The notes beneath the pieces are model-generated. The model saw only the letters and a program-made list of their open reading frames with translations, did not search any database and was not told where the DNA came from. DNA of 16,140 nucleotides, from contig DCQY01000030.1 of the NCBI GenBank assembly GCA_002323995.1, positions 32,778-48,917 of the forward strand. The letters run 5' to 3'. Source of the stretch: Akkermansiaceae bacterium UBA1506. GTDB lineage: Bacteria; Verrucomicrobiota; Verrucomicrobiia; Verrucomicrobiales; DEV007. A program made the position numbers and the translations under genes. This document shows, in pieces, positions 14,863 to 16,140 of this stretch; positions within the stretch are counted from its first letter, which is position 1; the number at the start of each line of letters is the position of its first letter.

Positions 14863-14876
14863 TTCGTTTAAACGAA
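14863..14876. promoter_or_regulatory. 14-bp perfect palindrome upstream of gapA
   Basis: TTCGTTTAAACGAA is perfectly self-complementary and ends 18 nt from the gapA ATG. The position fits an operator overlapping the gapA promoter or transcription start. No cognate regulator is in the window, and no convincing -35/-10 pair for gapA could be fixed. Confidence 0.45.
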
Positions 14877-14950
14877 GGTCGCCCGGGCATTACTACCTGG
14901 GCTGGGGACTCCACCCATTGGCGGCAGTCGCGGCTACCCTAGGGAGGAAA

Positions 14951-15070
14951 ATGCGCCCGTCAAAGGAAAAGCCCATGCCGAAACCGATACATTACGCGAT
15001 CGAGCTGAACCACTCCATGGATTCGGCCGGCAATCTGAAGGCTTTATCAGACTCCCAACTTGGCATTTGA
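14951..15070 (+). CDS. Putative 39-aa small protein
   Basis: ATG 14951 opens a 39-codon frame ending at TGA 15068-15070. GGGAGG (14942-14947) lies 3 nt before the ATG, the best Shine-Dalgarno match upstream of any start in the window although the spacing is short. A hairpin with a short T-run starts directly after the stop. The product begins with a Lys/Pro-rich stretch (MRPSKEKPMPKPIHY) and is then polar, with no signal peptide or membrane segment. I do not recognise it. It could be a real small protein, a leader peptide, or a chance frame; the flanking signals argue for the first two. Confidence 0.4.
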   Translation: MRPSKEKPMPKPIHYAIELNHSMDSAGNLKALSDSQLGI

Positions 15071-15091
15071 GCTCCTAGGCAGGAGTATTTT
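15071..15091 (+). terminator. Small hairpin with T-run directly after the 39-codon ORF
   Basis: CTCCT (15072-15076) pairs with AGGAG (15081-15085) around an AGGC loop, with a G-U pair outside (15071/15086), followed by ATTTT (15087-15091). The stem is short for an intrinsic terminator, but its place immediately after the TGA at 15068-15070 is suggestive. Confidence 0.4.
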
Positions 15092-15232
15092 CGCAAAATT
15101 TTCTGAACATTTTCTACCCGTCGGTCGTCTATCAAGTTAGGCCGCAAATGGCCTTAAGTCGGTCATTAGCCCGAAAACACGCCACAACTTGAAATTCCCT
15201 GTTAGGAGAAGAGCTATTATGAAAGGTTTATT

Positions 15233-15256
15233 AAAATTTAATAATTCTTAAATTTT
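15233..15256. repeat. AT-only 9-bp inverted repeat, possible UP element
   Basis: AAAATTTAA (15233-15241) and TTAAATTTT (15248-15256) are perfect inverted copies around a 6-nt centre. They end 3 nt before the -35 box at 15260, where A/T-rich UP elements bind the RNA polymerase alpha subunit. A protein-binding site is the other reading. Confidence 0.5.
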
Positions 15257-15259
15257 GTC

Positions 15260-15287
15260 TTGCCAGAGAAATTCTCATATTTATAGT
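15260..15287 (+). promoter_or_regulatory. Sigma70-type promoter of the ParA-like gene
   Basis: TTGCCA (15260-15265; 5 of 6 to TTGACA) and TATAGT (15282-15287; 5 of 6 to TATAAT) are 16 nt apart, next to an AT-rich upstream stretch. The start of transcription would fall near 15294, leaving about 17 nt of leader before ATG 15311. Confidence 0.65.
15266..15276. promoter_or_regulatory. Palindrome in the promoter spacer, possible operator
   Basis: GAGAAATTCTC is a perfect 5-bp inverted repeat around one base, lying directly after the -35 box inside the 16-nt spacer. A repressor bound here would block RNA polymerase. The regulator is unknown; autoregulation by the encoded ATPase is only a guess. 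Confidence 0.35.
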
Positions 15288-15310
15288 CAAGCTGTCTAAT
15301 TCGACCCGCC

Positions 15311-16018
15311 ATGAAAAAATTGATCGTCGTTGTGAATGACCTCGAGCGCTCCGGCAAATCTGCCCTCACACGCGCTATCTCCCATCACCTCAAGGAGCTC
15401 GACCTGCGCCATCTACTTGTTACCTCCAATGAGATGGACATGACGGAAATCTTTGAGGGTGAGTTTTGGGACTTGGAAGACCAATTCGATGTTTCCCAAC
15501 TCATTTCAGCAATAGATCGACATGAGGCAGTCATTGTTGACGTCCACTCTGGTGCCGCCCGGAACTGGGGCGAGTTCTGCGAACAAGAAGAATTGGAATC
15601 TCTTCTCGCCGAACTAGACGCCGAGATGACACTCATTATCCCGAATACCCAAAGTGAACGCTGCAACGAAGAGATCACCGATCTTACCGAAATTTTTGCC
15701 GATCAGGCTGACTACATCATTGCTCACCTGGCCGGCGACGGACGCAACGATGTCAAGTGGAAAGGAAGCCCCGCTGAGAAAGCAATTCGATATCTTGGCG
15801 CCACTCAGATCAACCTTCCCACTCTTTCTGAAGATCTAAAGACGGCGATCGCGAACACCGAAGTCGATTTTGCCGAGTGCCTCCGCAACCCTGCGGCACT
15901 TCCCCGTTTTGCCGAAGTTCAAGTCACTCAGTGGTTGGAGTCCATGGCCGACACCCTTTCGATGGCCCAGGAACACCTCACGCCCGAAGATATTGCTTCG
16001 GTTGCCCTCGATTATTGA
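15311..16018 (+). CDS. ParA/MinD-like P-loop ATPase, solitary
   Basis: This 235-aa protein looks like a small member of the ParA/MinD/VirC1 P-loop group. After the first strand (KKLIVVVND) comes a Walker A-like ERSGKSALT with G15-K16-S17, and AVIVDV (73-78, D77) is the Walker B strand. The signature Lys of the deviant Walker A motif (KGGxGKT) is not present: L11 occupies that place, so nucleotide handling may differ from ParA. Another hydrophobic strand (MTLIIPNT, about 105-112) fits the fold. The C-terminal 70 residues are helical and acidic. No ParB or centromere-like repeat is next to it. It has its own promoter and terminator and seems a single-gene unit. No Shine-Dalgarno precedes the ATG. 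Partition, conjugation-type or regulatory ATPase roles are all possible. Confidence 0.65.
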   Translation: MKKLIVVVNDLERSGKSALTRAISHHLKELDLRHLLVTSNEMDMTEIFEGEFWDLEDQFDVSQLISAIDRHEAVIVDVHSGAARNWGEFCEQEELESLLAELDAEMTLIIPNTQSERCNEEITDLTEIFADQADYIIAHLAGDGRNDVKWKGSPAEKAIRYLGATQINLPTLSEDLKTAIANTEVDFAECLRNPAALPRFAEVQVTQWLESMADTLSMAQEHLTPEDIASVALDY

Positions 16019-16061
16019 TCATCTTCTTCAACGACCCCGATAAAATAGAGAGATTAAGAGG

Positions 16062-16093
16062 AAAGGCTCCCCAGGCAACTGGAGAGCTTTTTT
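16062..16093 (+). terminator. Intrinsic terminator after the ParA-like gene
   Basis: GCTC-C-CCAG (16066-16074) pairs with CTGG-A-GAGC (16079-16087) with one C-A mismatch and a GCAA tetraloop, followed by TTTTTT (16088-16093) and another TTTTT after one G. Upstream AAAG can extend pairing into the T-run. It starts 43 nt after the stop. Nothing further is seen to the window end. Confidence 0.88.
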
Positions 16094-16140
16094 GTTTTTC
16101 AAGACCGATTGCAGTCTCAGTTTAAAATGGCCTCCAGTCC

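Larger units (their letters stand above)
14845..15310. other. Divergent intergenic region between gapA and the ParA-like gene
   Basis: This 466-bp region holds the gapA upstream palindrome, a hairpin GCCCGGG/CCTGGGC (14881-14887 and 14896-14902, one G-U, 8-nt loop), the 39-codon ORF with its trailing hairpin, a bulged hairpin TTAGGCC/GGCC-T-TAA (15137-15157) flanked by two GTCGGTC copies (15120-15126 and 15158-15164), and the promoter of the 15311 gene. A 10-codon ORF (15219-15251) with AGGAG 10 nt upstream is also present but lies upstream of the predicted transcription start. It is unusually rich in structure for a short gap. Confidence 0.55.

Noticed and set aside
15219..15251. 10-codon ORF MKGLLKFNNS with AGGAG 10 nt upstream, as leader peptide of the ParA-like gene
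   Set aside because: It lies upstream of the predicted transcription start near 15294, so it would not be on that transcript; spacing is also long.

Overview
The window looks like chromosomal DNA of a PVC-group bacterium, most likely Verrucomicrobiota. This is inferred from the gene order and protein families (a BatA-type VWA protein, then a very large DUF4175-like protein, then a second VWA protein; and a gap-pgk-tpi glycolytic cluster), from moderate GC, and from the near absence of Shine-Dalgarno sequences. No species can be named.

Left part, + strand (322-11490): six co-directional genes. fxsA (inner-membrane FxsA family) comes first. After 95 nt holding a perfect 10-bp inverted repeat comes a tight run of five genes with gaps of 13, 30, 10 and 29 nt: a BatA-like VWA protein; a 1269-aa DUF4175-like protein with membrane segments, ectodomain, coiled coil and Gln-rich tail; a second membrane VWA protein with a degenerate metal site and a glutamine-amidotransferase-like domain; a secreted peptidase-C13/caspase-fold protein whose catalytic Cys appears to be replaced by Ser and which carries two EF-hand-like loops; and a 429-aa membrane protein of unknown family. 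The core resembles MoxR/VWA (Bat-type) envelope systems, but no MoxR ATPase or DUF58 gene lies in the window. The last two genes are the least explained part and the best candidate for an undescribed extension of the system.

Middle part, - strand (14844 down to 11718): gapA, pgk and tpiA, the lower-glycolysis trio, convergent with the first operon. A strong intrinsic terminator sits between gapA and pgk, a hairpin between the convergent tpiA and the left operon can serve as terminator, and a perfect 14-bp palindrome lies 18 nt upstream of gapA.

Right part (14845-16140): a 466-bp divergent intergenic region contains a 39-codon ORF with a GGGAGG ribosome-binding site and a hairpin plus T-run directly after its stop, an AT-only inverted repeat, and a good sigma70-type promoter with a palindrome in its spacer. 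That promoter drives a solitary ParA/MinD-like P-loop ATPase gene (15311-16018), closed by a clear intrinsic terminator. No tRNA, rRNA, CRISPR or insertion sequence was seen.
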